In this document: piece after piece, positions 1 to 8,089 of the stretch
Layout of the letters: every line of letters begins with the position of its first letter
Numbering within the stretch: the first letter of the stretch is position 1
Source: an uncultured Lachnospiraceae bacterium
GTDB lineage: Bacteria; Bacillota; Clostridia; Lachnospirales; Lachnospiraceae
Reading direction: 5' to 3'
NCBI GenBank assembly: GCA_902775555.1
Contig: CACYMQ010000028.1
Span: forward strand, 1-64,000
Length of the DNA stretch: 64,000 nt
Position numbers and translations under genes: made by a program
The notes under the pieces: generated by a model
Told to the model about the DNA's origin: nothing
Seen by the model: the letters and a program-made list of their open reading frames with translations, nothing else
Database searches by the model: none

Positions 1-125
1 GTCTCAGGTCGTATTCGCGTCTAAGCTTCTGTATCTTCTCTGCCGCAGGGATTCTCTCGTCAAAAAGATCTGTCAGGAATCGGATCAATTCATTCCCGGT
101 GCCCTCGGTATCGTGTCTCTTGCTG
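1..125 (-). pseudogene. 3' fragment of a PD-(D/E)XK nuclease-family gene (duplicated piece)
   Basis: Read leftwards, this stretch encodes a segment starting near SKRHDTEG and running through ELIRFLTDLFDERIPAAEKI. It matches the same segment of the intact paralogue at 3022-4086. It has no start and lies directly downstream of the stop codon of the neighbouring damaged copy. Bases 1-53 are identical to 376-428, so it is the beginning of a second, partially duplicated 3' end. It continues beyond the left edge of the window. Confidence 0.7.
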
Positions 126-136
126 ACAGAGTCCCC

Positions 137-1220
137 TTACAGATACTTCCGTACCTCATCCTTGGTCACATTCCGGTAGTCCTCATTCTCGGTCACCGCG
201 GAATAAAGCGATTCAAAATCCCGGATATAGCGTTTCAGACTGCACACCAAAGCCTTCAGGCCTTTCTCTATCCCTTTCTCCATCCCTCTCTCTATCCCTA
301 TTTCAATTCCTCTGTTCTCTATTGCCGTCGCATAATTGCACATCTCACTAACCTCCTTCTCTACTGCTTTCGTCAGTCTCAGGTCGTATTCGCGTCTAAG
401 CTTCTGTATCTTCTCTGCCGCAGGGATTGATATTGATGATCACCGCATTCAGAATATCGTATCTGGGTGTATCGTCGTTTCTCCCATACAGGAAGGATCT
501 CTGCAGGGAATACCGTTCAATCGAATTCGCCCGCTTCTGCGCCGTCTCCGTACAGATCCAGATGGAGTATACCTTCTTGATATTTCCGTACTTCACCGGA
601 TCATCACTATCTGTCGTAAACTCCACACCCTGCTGAGCAGAAATCATCCTGCAGCAGTAAAACAGCGCCCGCAGGGAGATATCATACCCCGGCTTATCCT
701 CGTTCTGCCCCTCCACATTAATGAGTAGCTTTAACCACCCCTGAGGGTGCATGCGCTTTTCCTCCTTCGGAGACTCCGGCTGATCACGTCCCCGAGCTTC
801 TTCCGGACCATTTCCGACAAATGAATCCGTCGAACGCCTCCCATCAGGCGGAAGCATAAGATATGTACGGATATCATACTTATTCAGCCCCTCGGCATAC
901 AGATGACTCTCCGTACCAAGCCCGTCGATCCGCTCTCCCCGCCCCTCGGCATACAGGTAACTCTCCGTACCAAGCCCGTCGATCCGCTCTCCTGCATTTG
1001 ACAATCCGCTGTCCACATAGACCTGGCTGATCAGCACATTCCCTTCGATCGATGCCTCGATCTCATCCAGATCCATATCCCTGCACTCAGATACGACTTC
1101 CTTGAATATCCAGGCCAGAAGGGGCTTATACGCCAGGATATTCTTGACATTCTGATCCAGCCGGGCCTTGTCCGGATCCACAACTGCAACACTTCTCCCA
1201 AGTTCCGATAAAATCTCCAT
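137..1220 (-). pseudogene. PD-(D/E)XK nuclease family (Rpn/PDDEXK transposase-type) gene, frameshifted
   Basis: This is a damaged paralogue of 3022-4086. The 5' part (start ATG at 1220, after an AAAGGAG site) encodes the nuclease core, including the LLINVEGQNE segment with the E-x-Q motif and the YCCRMISAQ segment typical of this family. Near 428 about 65 bp present in the intact copy are missing and the frame shifts, ending the protein early in a CGREDTEA tail. The C-terminal coiled part (AIENRG, then a GIE/GME repeat, ending EVRKYL) resumes in another frame at about 420-137. A 54-bp internal tandem duplication (888-938 and 942-992) adds an extra GERIDGLGTES unit. These proteins are related to recombination-promoting nucleases. 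This copy is probably inactive unless the N-terminal part functions alone. Confidence 0.75.
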
Positions 1221-1314
1221 CTCCAAAATGGCTCCTTTCTCTTCTTCGCCTCTTCGGGAGTCATTTGCCATATGATGGGAGCACTTCATCCTTCGAATAT
1301 TCCTCTCACCACCT

Positions 1315-1343
1315 ATCATACACAATGCCGCGGGGTTTATCAA
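1315..1343 (-). promoter_or_regulatory. Sigma-A type promoter of damaged PD-(D/E)XK copy
   Basis: On the minus strand TTGATA (1338-1343) is followed after 17 bp by TATGAT (1315-1320). The same arrangement precedes the paralogue at 4177-4205, so the promoter was duplicated with the gene. Confidence 0.6.
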
Positions 1344-1517
1344 TCAGAAAAATGTGCAGGATCCTTGCGCAAAAAGCATCCGAAGAGCGATCTGCGAATG
1401 CTATCATTTCAGTGAAATATCATGTTGTAAAAATGACTGTCAGCCTTTTTTCCGTCTCCCGGCTTCCTGTGATGCGGATGAACCCTGCATTCAGGATATT
1501 CGCCCCGGGCATAGGCC

Positions 1518-1697
1518 TTACTTTCCTGCCTCGCCCAGATAAGCTTCCAGCGTAATCCCCTTATCCATGATCTCCTTTGCAAGCGCAGGGTCATTGATAT
1601 AACGGAAATGCCAGGGTTCATAGCTGTAACCGGTTTCTGCATCCTTGCCGTCAAGATAGCGAAGGATGAAGCCGTATTTCGCAAGCTTTGCATACAT
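1518..1697 (-). pseudogene. C-terminal remnant of a VanY-type D-alanyl-D-alanine carboxypeptidase
   Basis: The minus strand reads a 59-residue peptide starting MYAKLAKYGF and containing GYSYEPWHFRY, then a C-terminal EAYLGEAGK and a TAA stop. SYEPWHFRY matches the conserved end of VanY/DacB zinc carboxypeptidases (PF02557), where the Glu is the catalytic base and the His a zinc ligand. The N-terminal two thirds, with the first His and Asp zinc ligands, is absent. There is no plausible ribosome binding site, so this is a decayed gene end. The upstream DNA (1698-1880) shows nothing recognisable. Confidence 0.7.
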
Positions 1698-1881
1698 GCA
1701 ACTGCAGTTAATAGAAAAACAAATCTTATAGTTAACGTGTTATACAACGTATACCCTGAATAGCCATACAATACGGAATAAGGAACTCGCATCATAAATA
1801 AATACATTTCTCCACTTAACACTATTAGTACAGATAACGCACTAAAATGCGTCTTGAAGAGAGACTGCATATCATAGTCGC

Positions 1882-1910
1882 TTGACAAAACAAGTAAAGA
1901 CCAGTAAAAT
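1882..1910 (+). promoter_or_regulatory. Sigma-A promoter of the AAA ATPase gene
   Basis: TTGACA at 1882-1887 and TAAAAT at 1905-1910 are separated by exactly 17 bp. The -10 box lies inside the first full copy of the ACCAGTAAA repeat, so binding of a regulator there would block initiation. The predicted start is near 1917, giving a leader of about 75 nt. Confidence 0.7.
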
Positions 1911-1955
1911 AATTTCAAACCAGTAAAGACCAGTAAACAGTTTTCAACCAGTAAA
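1890..1955 (+). repeat. Phased direct repeats ACCAGTAAA (operator-like)
   Basis: Perfect ACCAGTAAA copies occur at 1900-1908, 1919-1927, 1929-1937 and 1947-1955. A near copy, ACAAGTAAA, is at 1890-1898. Start-to-start distances are 10, 19, 10 and 18 bp, i.e. one or about two helical turns, so all copies face the same side of the DNA. They cover the -10 box and initial transcribed region of the ATPase gene. An operator for an autoregulator is the simplest reading. Confidence 0.75.
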
Positions 1956-1990
1956 AGAATTAGTGTATCCAAAAGGGAAGGGAGGCACAC

Positions 1991-3064
1991 ATGAAGAATC
2001 CATATACCCTTCTGTTCGGCCGCGAACCGGAACAATACATCCAAAGACGCGCAGAAGCTGAGGAAATCATTCAGAACTTCACTTACGATAATCCTACCGA
2101 GCAGGTTTATATGATCACTGGTGTCAGAGGTTCCGGGAAGACTGTATTTATGACCGAAATCTCAAACCATCTAAAAAAAGAAAATGATTGGATCGTCGTC
2201 GAGTTAAGCTCCGAATCCAATCTTCTTCAGGATCTTGCATCATTGTTAGCCAGCGAGAATTCCCGTGCCGAACTATTTAAGAAGGCAAAGATCAACTTGT
2301 CCTTCTGGGGTTTTGGATTGGAAGTGGCGCAGACTGCTCCCATCACTAACCTCCAACTTGCCATCACAAAGATGCTGGAAACATTGAAAAAGAATAAGAA
2401 GAAAGTTCTGATCACAATCGACGAAGTAATAAGCAACAAGTCCATGAAGGAATTCGTAAGTGCCTTCCAGATTTTCATTCGTCAGGAACTTCCCGTGTGT
2501 CTTCTGATGACCGGCCTCTATAAAAATATCGACGAGCTCCAAAATGAGAAGAATCTCACATTTCTGCACAGAACTCCCAAGATTTATCTAGCTCCACTCA
2601 ACAGCATGGAGATTGCTGACAACTATCAGGAAAATCTCAAGATCAATGCAGAGGATGCTGCGGAAATGTCACGTCTTACCAAAGGGTATTCCTTCGCATT
2701 TCAGGTACTGGGATACTTTGCCTGGGAAAAGAATGGCGATTTCCGCCAGGTGATCACCAAATACAAGCGTTATGTTTCCGAGTACTCCTATGATAAGATC
2801 TGGGCAGAACTATCCGCCAAAGACCGGGAGATTCTCTACGGCATCGCAACAACACCCTCCGGCAAAATAGCAGACATCCGGAAAACCCTTGACATCACCA
2901 CCAACGAATTCAACCCCTACCGAAAGAGATTGATCCGGAAGGGGTTGATCGATGGGGAACAGTATGGTTATGTAAAACTGGTCTACTCTGTCCGACGGGG
3001 CTGTCCATATCCACAGGTAACCTACAGGTACTTCCTTACCTCTTCCCTGGTTACATTTCTGTAG
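1991..3064 (+). CDS. Archaeal-type AAA/STAND ATPase, ATP-binding protein
   Basis: This 357-residue protein resembles the ATP-binding proteins of the archaeal-ATPase family (PF01637, COG1672), which are frequent in Lachnospiraceae accessory regions. Walker A is GVRGSGKT near residue 44 and Walker B is VLITIDEV near residue 140. A helical region with a winged-helix-like segment (ADIRKTLDITTNEF) follows, near 290-325. The ATG is preceded by GGGAGG at a good distance. The last 20 or so residues (after YGYVKLV) are read from DNA that is the antisense of the 3' end of the convergent PD-(D/E)XK gene, and the two genes overlap by 43 bp. The natural C-terminus is therefore probably lost. The physiological role of this family is not established; a defence, regulatory or mobile-element role is possible. 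Confidence 0.8.
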   Translation: MKNPYTLLFGREPEQYIQRRAEAEEIIQNFTYDNPTEQVYMITGVRGSGKTVFMTEISNHLKKENDWIVVELSSESNLLQDLASLLASENSRAELFKKAKINLSFWGFGLEVAQTAPITNLQLAITKMLETLKKNKKKVLITIDEVISNKSMKEFVSAFQIFIRQELPVCLLMTGLYKNIDELQNEKNLTFLHRTPKIYLAPLNSMEIADNYQENLKINAEDAAEMSRLTKGYSFAFQVLGYFAWEKNGDFRQVITKYKRYVSEYSYDKIWAELSAKDREILYGIATTPSGKIADIRKTLDITTNEFNPYRKRLIRKGLIDGEQYGYVKLVYSVRRGCPYPQVTYRYFLTSSLVTFL

Positions 3065-4086
3065 TCTTCATTCTCGATCACGGCGGAATATAAGGTTTCA
3101 AAATCCTCGATATATTTCTTCAAACTGCGAACCAGTGCCTTAAGGCCTTTTTCTATGCCTCGGTTCTCTATCGCTGTTGCATAATTACACATCTCGTCCA
3201 CCTCCTTCTCCACATCCCTTGTGAGCTTCAAGTTATATTCAGTCGTTAATCTATGAATCTTCTCTCCCGCGGAGATTCGCTCATCGAAGAGATCCGTGAG
3301 CAATCGGATCAATTCATTCTTCGCATCCCCGGTATCATGTTTCTTGCTGATATTGATGATCACCGCATTCATGATGTCATATCTTGGCATATCCGGATTC
3401 TCTCCATAGAGAAACGATCTCTGCAGGGAATACTTCTCGATTGAATTTGCCCGCTTCTGCGCCGTCTCCGTGCAGATCCATATGGAATACACCTTCTTGA
3501 TATTTCCGTATTTCACGGGATCATCGCTATCTGTAGTGAACTCCACACCCTGCTGAGCTGAGATCATTCTGCAACAATAAAATAGCGACCGAAGTGAAAT
3601 GTCATATCCCGGTTTGTCCTCATTCTGTCCTTCCACATTAATGAGAAGCTTCAAATATCCCGGCGATCGCAACTGTTCCGATTCGTGCCGAGGATCCGAT
3701 CTATCACACTCTGAGATCGTTTCGGAAGCTTTTCCGGTAGATATATCCTCTATACCACCCCCTGAGGTCGGTATCAACAAATAGGTCCGGATATCATACT
3801 TATCCAGTCCCTCTGAATTCAGATAGGCCTCTGTACTAAGCCCGTCGATCCGCTCTCCTGCATTCGACAGACCACCATCTACATAGACCCTGCCGATGAG
3901 GACATTTCCTTCTATTGAGGCCTCGATCTCATCCGGGCTCATCCCCCGGCATTCTGACACGACTTCTTTGAATATCCGCGCCAGGAGTGGTTTATACGCC
4001 AGAATGTTCTTCACATTCTGATCCAGATGAACCTTGTCCGGATCTACAACTGCAATACTCTTTCCCAGTTCCGATAACATCTTCAT
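3022..4086 (-). CDS. PD-(D/E)XK nuclease family protein (Rpn/PDDEXK transposase-type), intact copy
   Basis: This 354-residue protein is the intact paralogue of the damaged gene at 137-1220. Residues near 165-200 contain LLINVEGQNE and the YCCRMISAQQG helix, characteristic of the PD-(D/E)XK nuclease family transposase group (PF12784), related to recombination-promoting Rpn nucleases. A KKVYSIWIC strand follows. The C-terminus is a charged helix (AIENRGIEKGLKAL) in a region where family members often carry expanding GIE/GxE repeats. The ATG at 4086 follows AAAAGGAG. Proteins of this group act on DNA; target and role here are unknown. Confidence 0.75.
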   Translation of the reverse strand: MKMLSELGKSIAVVDPDKVHLDQNVKNILAYKPLLARIFKEVVSECRGMSPDEIEASIEGNVLIGRVYVDGGLSNAGERIDGLSTEAYLNSEGLDKYDIRTYLLIPTSGGGIEDISTGKASETISECDRSDPRHESEQLRSPGYLKLLINVEGQNEDKPGYDISLRSLFYCCRMISAQQGVEFTTDSDDPVKYGNIKKVYSIWICTETAQKRANSIEKYSLQRSFLYGENPDMPRYDIMNAVIINISKKHDTGDAKNELIRLLTDLFDERISAGEKIHRLTTEYNLKLTRDVEKEVDEMCNYATAIENRGIEKGLKALVRSLKKYIEDFETLYSAVIENEDYRNVTREEVRKYL

Positions 4087-4176
4087 TTCGGCAAGCGACT
4101 CCTTTTCTATTATTCGCCTCTTCGGGAGTCATGCCCTTGATGATATTCGATTCCATCCTGTCTATCATCACAAACA

Positions 4177-4205
4177 ATCATACACAAACCACCACGGATT
4201 ATCAA
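4177..4205 (-). promoter_or_regulatory. Sigma-A type promoter of intact PD-(D/E)XK gene
   Basis: Minus-strand TTGATA (4200-4205), a 17-bp spacer and TATGAT (4177-4182). The leader of about 85 nt contains a short overlapping reading frame (MTPEEANNRKG) that is also conserved in the damaged copy. Confidence 0.6.
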
Positions 4206-4324
4206 TCAGAAAAATGTGCAGAATCCTTGCGTGCTTATTAAACCCCGCATCGCAAAAACAGCATCCATCAATCACAACCTTTCGGATACGGGAACCGAAT
4301 AATAAGCCCAGATTTACTACTATG

Positions 4325-4360
4325 AAAAATGGGAGTTGATGTACCTGACATCAACTCCCA
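4325..4360 (-). terminator. Rho-independent terminator of the major-type pilin gene
   Basis: A perfect 12-bp stem (4331-4342 with 4348-4359, loop ACCTG) is followed on the minus strand by ATTTTTC. It sits about 40 bp past the pilin stop codon. Confidence 0.85.
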
Positions 4361-4398
4361 CTTTTACTATGATTTACATATCATCGATTTTCAATCAA

Positions 4399-4917
4399 TT
4401 ACGGAGTATATCCATCTCCCTCAACCTGGAATTTGGTTAACGTGGTGGTAGGAAGAGCATCTCCTGATACCGACTTCTTTGTTCCCTGCGGGCATACAGT
4501 CCAGTTACCTGTTGTGCTGTCCCAATATGCATCATATTCACCTTCGTGATACATAAACGCATTGATTATACAAGCCTTCTTGCTCCACGGTGTAGAATCA
4601 TCAATCTTCTCCTGCTGATATCCGATACTAACTTCAAACGCAACCTGAATATCTGTTAATGTCTGAATGCCACCCGCTGTAACAGCACCATCTCTCTTAG
4701 TCTTAGTTGCTGTAAGATTCTTTCCATAAAATTCTGTTGCCTTTGCCTGCGCTGCAACATATGCAGCCTCAGCATTTGTAGTAATCTGTTTCTCACGTGC
4801 CTTGTCGATGTAACCCAGCAGAGCCGGTACAAGGATAGCTGCCAAGATCGCCAGGATAACCAGTACGACGATCAACTCAACGAGTGTAAAACCTTTATCA
4901 TTTCTTCTTTTCTTCAT
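4399..4917 (-). CDS. Type IV pilin, probable major subunit
   Basis: This 172-residue protein has a class III prepilin leader: MKKRRNDKG, cleavage before Phe10, and Glu at +5 (GFTLVE). A 20-residue hydrophobic assembly helix follows. The rest is a globular head with Ala-rich helix (residues about 40-70) and two Cys in the C-terminal half that could form a disulfide. I chose the ATG at 4917 because AAGGAGG lies 8 nt upstream; an upstream in-frame ATG at 4935 would place that site inside the gene. It follows the GspE gene in the same direction but has its own promoter and terminator, as expected for an abundantly made subunit of the pilus built by the machinery at 5350-13972. Confidence 0.9.
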   Translation of the reverse strand: MKKRRNDKGFTLVELIVVLVILAILAAILVPALLGYIDKAREKQITTNAEAAYVAAQAKATEFYGKNLTATKTKRDGAVTAGGIQTLTDIQVAFEVSIGYQQEKIDDSTPWSKKACIINAFMYHEGEYDAYWDSTTGNWTVCPQGTKKSVSGDALPTTTLTKFQVEGDGYTP

Positions 4918-4979
4918 AAGATGTTCCTCCTTCATATAATTTTTCCATTTAATGCAACTCTCTCATGAATCATGTACTT

Positions 4980-5007
4980 ATTGTAGCACATTCACGAAAG
5001 TTTGCAA
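4980..5007 (-). promoter_or_regulatory. Promoter of the major-type pilin gene
   Basis: Minus-strand TTGCAA (5002-5007), 16-bp spacer, TACAAT (4980-4985). The leader of about 55 nt ends in AAGGAGG. This promoter uncouples the pilin from the assembly operon upstream. Confidence 0.65.
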
Positions 5008-5349
5008 GCAGTTATGTAAACTAATCCGTCAAATCTGTCATCTGAACAATAGTTTACAAAATTTCTTGTGCACTTTTCACAAAATATGTGTTTTAACTGT
5101 GTTATCCATGTGTTTTCTCTATGTTTTCACCGAACAAACAATCGATTTTTGTTGAAAAATGCACTCCTACACCCCCAAATAGATACGAAAAACCATCTCC
5201 TTTCCTTTAGAAATCATATTTATTTCACATTTTAAGATCCTTCGTCGCGCTTTGCGTTCCTCAGGATGACATGAAATTCAAACTTTACGCCCCTCAGTAT
5301 GACATGAAATTCAAGAAATATAACATAAGAATGGTCATAACATCAATTT
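5008..5349. other. Non-coding spacer between GspE gene and pilin gene, with a GATCCTTCG-type palindromic repeat
   Basis: No gene is seen. At 5234-5317 lies an intergenic repeat reading AAGATCCTTCG...CTCAGGATGACA, followed by a second, shortened copy of the CTCAGTATGACATGAAATTC part. Related elements occur at 33361-33580 and 48529-48570. An AT-rich stretch (5040-5170) precedes the pilin promoter. Confidence 0.6.
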
Positions 5350-7035
5350 TTAATCGTAATATGCCACCTTAACCAGTTCTTCGACTGTAGTCATACCTTC
5401 TTCGATCAGTTCCATGCAGCTCTCTTTCAGAGTCAGCATCCCCAGCTGGTTCCGTGCATATTCCTTGATCTCCTCGGAGGATGCATTGTCCGTGATCAGC
5501 TTCCGGACAGGCTTGTCGATGGGAAGGATCTCATGGATCGAGATACGGCCGCGATAACCGGTACCATTGCACTTCTTACAACCCACCTTATGCTTTACCC
5601 GCTCCAGGGGTCTTCCGATGATACGAAGCTCTTCATCTGTCGGAATTCCCCACTCACCGCAGTCCGGGCAGATCTTCCGCACAAGACGTTGAGCGATAAT
5701 ACCGACAAGGGAGTTTGCCAGCATATAGGATTCGATTCCCATATCGATAAGACGGGTAACCGAAGAAGCGGCATCATTTGTATGTAACGTGGAAAGAACG
5801 AAGTGACCGGTGATAGCCGCACGGACTGCAATGGATGCGGTCTCCGCATCACGGGTCTCCCCAAGCATGATGATATCCGGATCCTGACGAAGCAGAGCAC
5901 GAAGTCCTACCTCGAAGGTAAGTCCGGCGGTAGGATTTACCTGCATCTGATTCAGTTTTGGAAGGTTCTTCTCCACTGGGTCTTCGATCGTAGAGATATT
6001 TACCGCTCTCTGCGATAATTCAGACAGGATCATATAAAGGGTTGTCGATTTACCGGAACCCGTCGGACCGGTTACATATACGATTCCGTTCGGTGAACGA
6101 AGCATGGAACTAACAAGCTGATAATTACGGTCATTCATACCGAAGGTTCCGCTATGGTCTATCGTAGCAGCTGAAGCCAGAAGACGAAGTACCGCTTTCT
6201 CACCAAATACGGTGGGAATGACAGATACACGGACGTTGATGGGTGTACCTTCAACCGTGGTCTTGAAATGACCGTCCTGAGGGATACGGCGTTCTGCAAT
6301 ATCCAGATCTCCGACAATCTTTACACGGGCGATCAGGGAGTTATGGATATTCTTCGGAAGTGTCATAAAATCTACGATGACGCCATCCATACGCATACGG
6401 ATGGATGTATGCTTTTCAAACGGCTCGATATGGATATCCGATACATTGGAATTATAGGCACGCACCACGAGCGAATTCAACAGGTTGATGATAGGCGTAT
6501 CGTCATCTGCATCCTCTACATTGATCTCAATCTCGTCCTCTTCTGCCAGGGAGGATTTAGAAGCTTTATCCGCCGCTTTCTTTGCAGAAACTTCTGAATA
6601 ATAATAGTTAATCGCATTATCCAGCGGCTGCTTTTCCGTCAGCTCCAGAACCAGGTCCGTACCGGTAACCTGGCGGATATCCTCTATTCCATAGAAGTTC
6701 AGCGGATCGTTTGTCAGGACGTAAAGCACACCGTCCTCGATCCGGTAGGCCATCATACCATACTTTTCCGCCAATGGCTGTGGGATTGTCTCCACGGCAT
6801 TGATATCAACCGTAAGATCGCTGATATTCACCACATTATACTGAAGCCTTCGACCCAACGCCTCCAACATCTGACGCTCAGTGATGATATTCATCTCGAT
6901 CAAAGCACCACCAAGACGGACACCCTCATGTGTCTTCTGATACTCGATGGCCGCCCCGATATCATCATCGGTTACGTAGCCGAATTCCTTCAGCACATCA
7001 CCGATTCGAATGTTCTTATTTGATCTTGCCTCCAT
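5350..7035 (-). CDS. pilB: GspE/PilB-type type IV pilus assembly ATPase
   Basis: This 561-residue hexameric ATPase would power pilus extension at the inner face of the membrane. Residues 1-145 form the GspE N-terminal domain (MshEN type). Walker A is GPTGSGKS at 323-330, the Asp box is around 346-353 (STIEDPVE), Walker B is DIIMLGETRD around 387-396, and the His box is GHFVLSTLHTND around 410-421. A CxxC pair (Cys456/459 and Cys486/489) gives the tetracysteine zinc site usual for PilB/GspE. Length is typical. It is the last gene of the operon, 28 bp after the PilO-like gene. No second ATPase of the retraction (PilT) type is present in the window. Confidence 0.95.
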   Translation of the reverse strand: MEARSNKNIRIGDVLKEFGYVTDDDIGAAIEYQKTHEGVRLGGALIEMNIITERQMLEALGRRLQYNVVNISDLTVDINAVETIPQPLAEKYGMMAYRIEDGVLYVLTNDPLNFYGIEDIRQVTGTDLVLELTEKQPLDNAINYYYSEVSAKKAADKASKSSLAEEDEIEINVEDADDDTPIINLLNSLVVRAYNSNVSDIHIEPFEKHTSIRMRMDGVIVDFMTLPKNIHNSLIARVKIVGDLDIAERRIPQDGHFKTTVEGTPINVRVSVIPTVFGEKAVLRLLASAATIDHSGTFGMNDRNYQLVSSMLRSPNGIVYVTGPTGSGKSTTLYMILSELSQRAVNISTIEDPVEKNLPKLNQMQVNPTAGLTFEVGLRALLRQDPDIIMLGETRDAETASIAVRAAITGHFVLSTLHTNDAASSVTRLIDMGIESYMLANSLVGIIAQRLVRKICPDCGEWGIPTDEELRIIGRPLERVKHKVGCKKCNGTGYRGRISIHEILPIDKPVRKLITDNASSEEIKEYARNQLGMLTLKESCMELIEEGMTTVEELVKVAYYD

Positions 7036-7063
7036 AGATGCCTTCTCCCCTATATCTCACTCA

Positions 7064-8080
7064 TTATTCTCCCATAAGCAGGGATTCCGGAGTTTCAGTT
7101 TCCTGCCCCTCTGAACCCGTTTCCTCCGATGTACCTTCCTTCTGCTCTCCATCAGCCGCAACAGCACTGGTATCACACATATAAATCTCCACACGCACAG
7201 TAAGAGACTTTCGAATGGTGGTATCCTGCTGGAGCTGTTCCGGAGTGACACCATCGCCTTCCGCTTCAGCAGTCGATGTTCCTGAGGAAACAGCGGAAGA
7301 AATGATATTCCCATTTGCATCACGCACCACATAATTCCGGTACTCCCCCCAAGTGTATCCGGTAAGTAATACCGTTTTATCCAGGCTCTCAACGTCCGAA
7401 AGAAAACCCTCTAAAGCACCGATTTCTCCTCCAACAGTGATAGTAACCGGCACTGCAAAGATTTCCGTGTTCGGCTGATAGCCACCCTCTTCCGCTCCGT
7501 TAATTGCCTCCATTAACTCAGAAGTAGCTTTTGAGGATGTATCCGAACCAGAAGTACCCGCTGATTTTTCCGAATCATCCCCTTTCTCCGAGGAGACTTC
7601 CGTTTTCTTTTTCTTGCTGTTCTTTTCCTGTTCTTCCTCTTTCTTCTTTTCCGCTTCGTATTGAGCTTTCAACTCCTTCTGACTCTGATACAACGCTGAA
7701 TTTACATATGCTATCCTTTCCGTCGGGGTCGTTGACGGAGTAAACTTCAACTCATAAACATTCAGATTTCTCTTTGTAGCAAGATCTGTAAACATCCGAT
7801 CAATCTCAGCACTGTTTAATATTTGATAAAACTCATCCTTAACTGTCGCTAATTTCGTTTCATAATCTTCAGCCTGCATTTCAATCAATGCAGTATTGGA
7901 TATCTTCATCTTATTTATCTTTTGCGTCTCTTCTTCCTTCTCGATCTTCGTCTCCAGATCTCCATATGCTTTCAACTGGGGAATAATCCCCCAATACCCG
8001 ATGGCCACAATGATCACACCAATCAGCATTCCGACCAGAAGTTTTTTGTCTTTCTCTGTCATATTCGTTTTCATAGACAA
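7064..8080 (-). CDS. PilO/GspM-like pilus alignment subcomplex protein
   Basis: This 338-residue bitopic protein has a short cytoplasmic N-terminus, one membrane helix at about residues 14-33, and a coiled coil (about 36-60). Two ferredoxin-like segments follow, separated by a long Lys/Glu/Ser-rich linker (about 140-190). The layout is that of PilO/GspM proteins, which pair with PilN to link the cytoplasmic PilM/ATPase to the pilus base. Sequence identity to well-known PilO is low, so the call rests on topology and on the gene's position between the PilM-PilN fusion and GspE. The low-complexity charged linker is longer than usual. The 9-bp gap to the upstream gene indicates translational coupling. 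Confidence 0.75.
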   Translation of the reverse strand: MSMKTNMTEKDKKLLVGMLIGVIIVAIGYWGIIPQLKAYGDLETKIEKEEETQKINKMKISNTALIEMQAEDYETKLATVKDEFYQILNSAEIDRMFTDLATKRNLNVYELKFTPSTTPTERIAYVNSALYQSQKELKAQYEAEKKKEEEQEKNSKKKKTEVSSEKGDDSEKSAGTSGSDTSSKATSELMEAINGAEEGGYQPNTEIFAVPVTITVGGEIGALEGFLSDVESLDKTVLLTGYTWGEYRNYVVRDANGNIISSAVSSGTSTAEAEGDGVTPEQLQQDTTIRKSLTVRVEIYMCDTSAVAADGEQKEGTSEETGSEGQETETPESLLMGE

Positions 8081-8089
8081 ATTCCCCCT

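Noticed and set aside
1890..1955. CRISPR-like array
   Set aside because: Repeats are only 9 bp with 1-10 bp gaps and lie on a promoter. No CRISPR array or cas gene was seen anywhere in the window.
1409..2044. 211-codon hydrophobic frame on the minus strand
   Set aside because: It overlaps the start of the ATPase gene, its promoter repeats and, in another frame, the VanY remnant. There is no ribosome binding site or family match.
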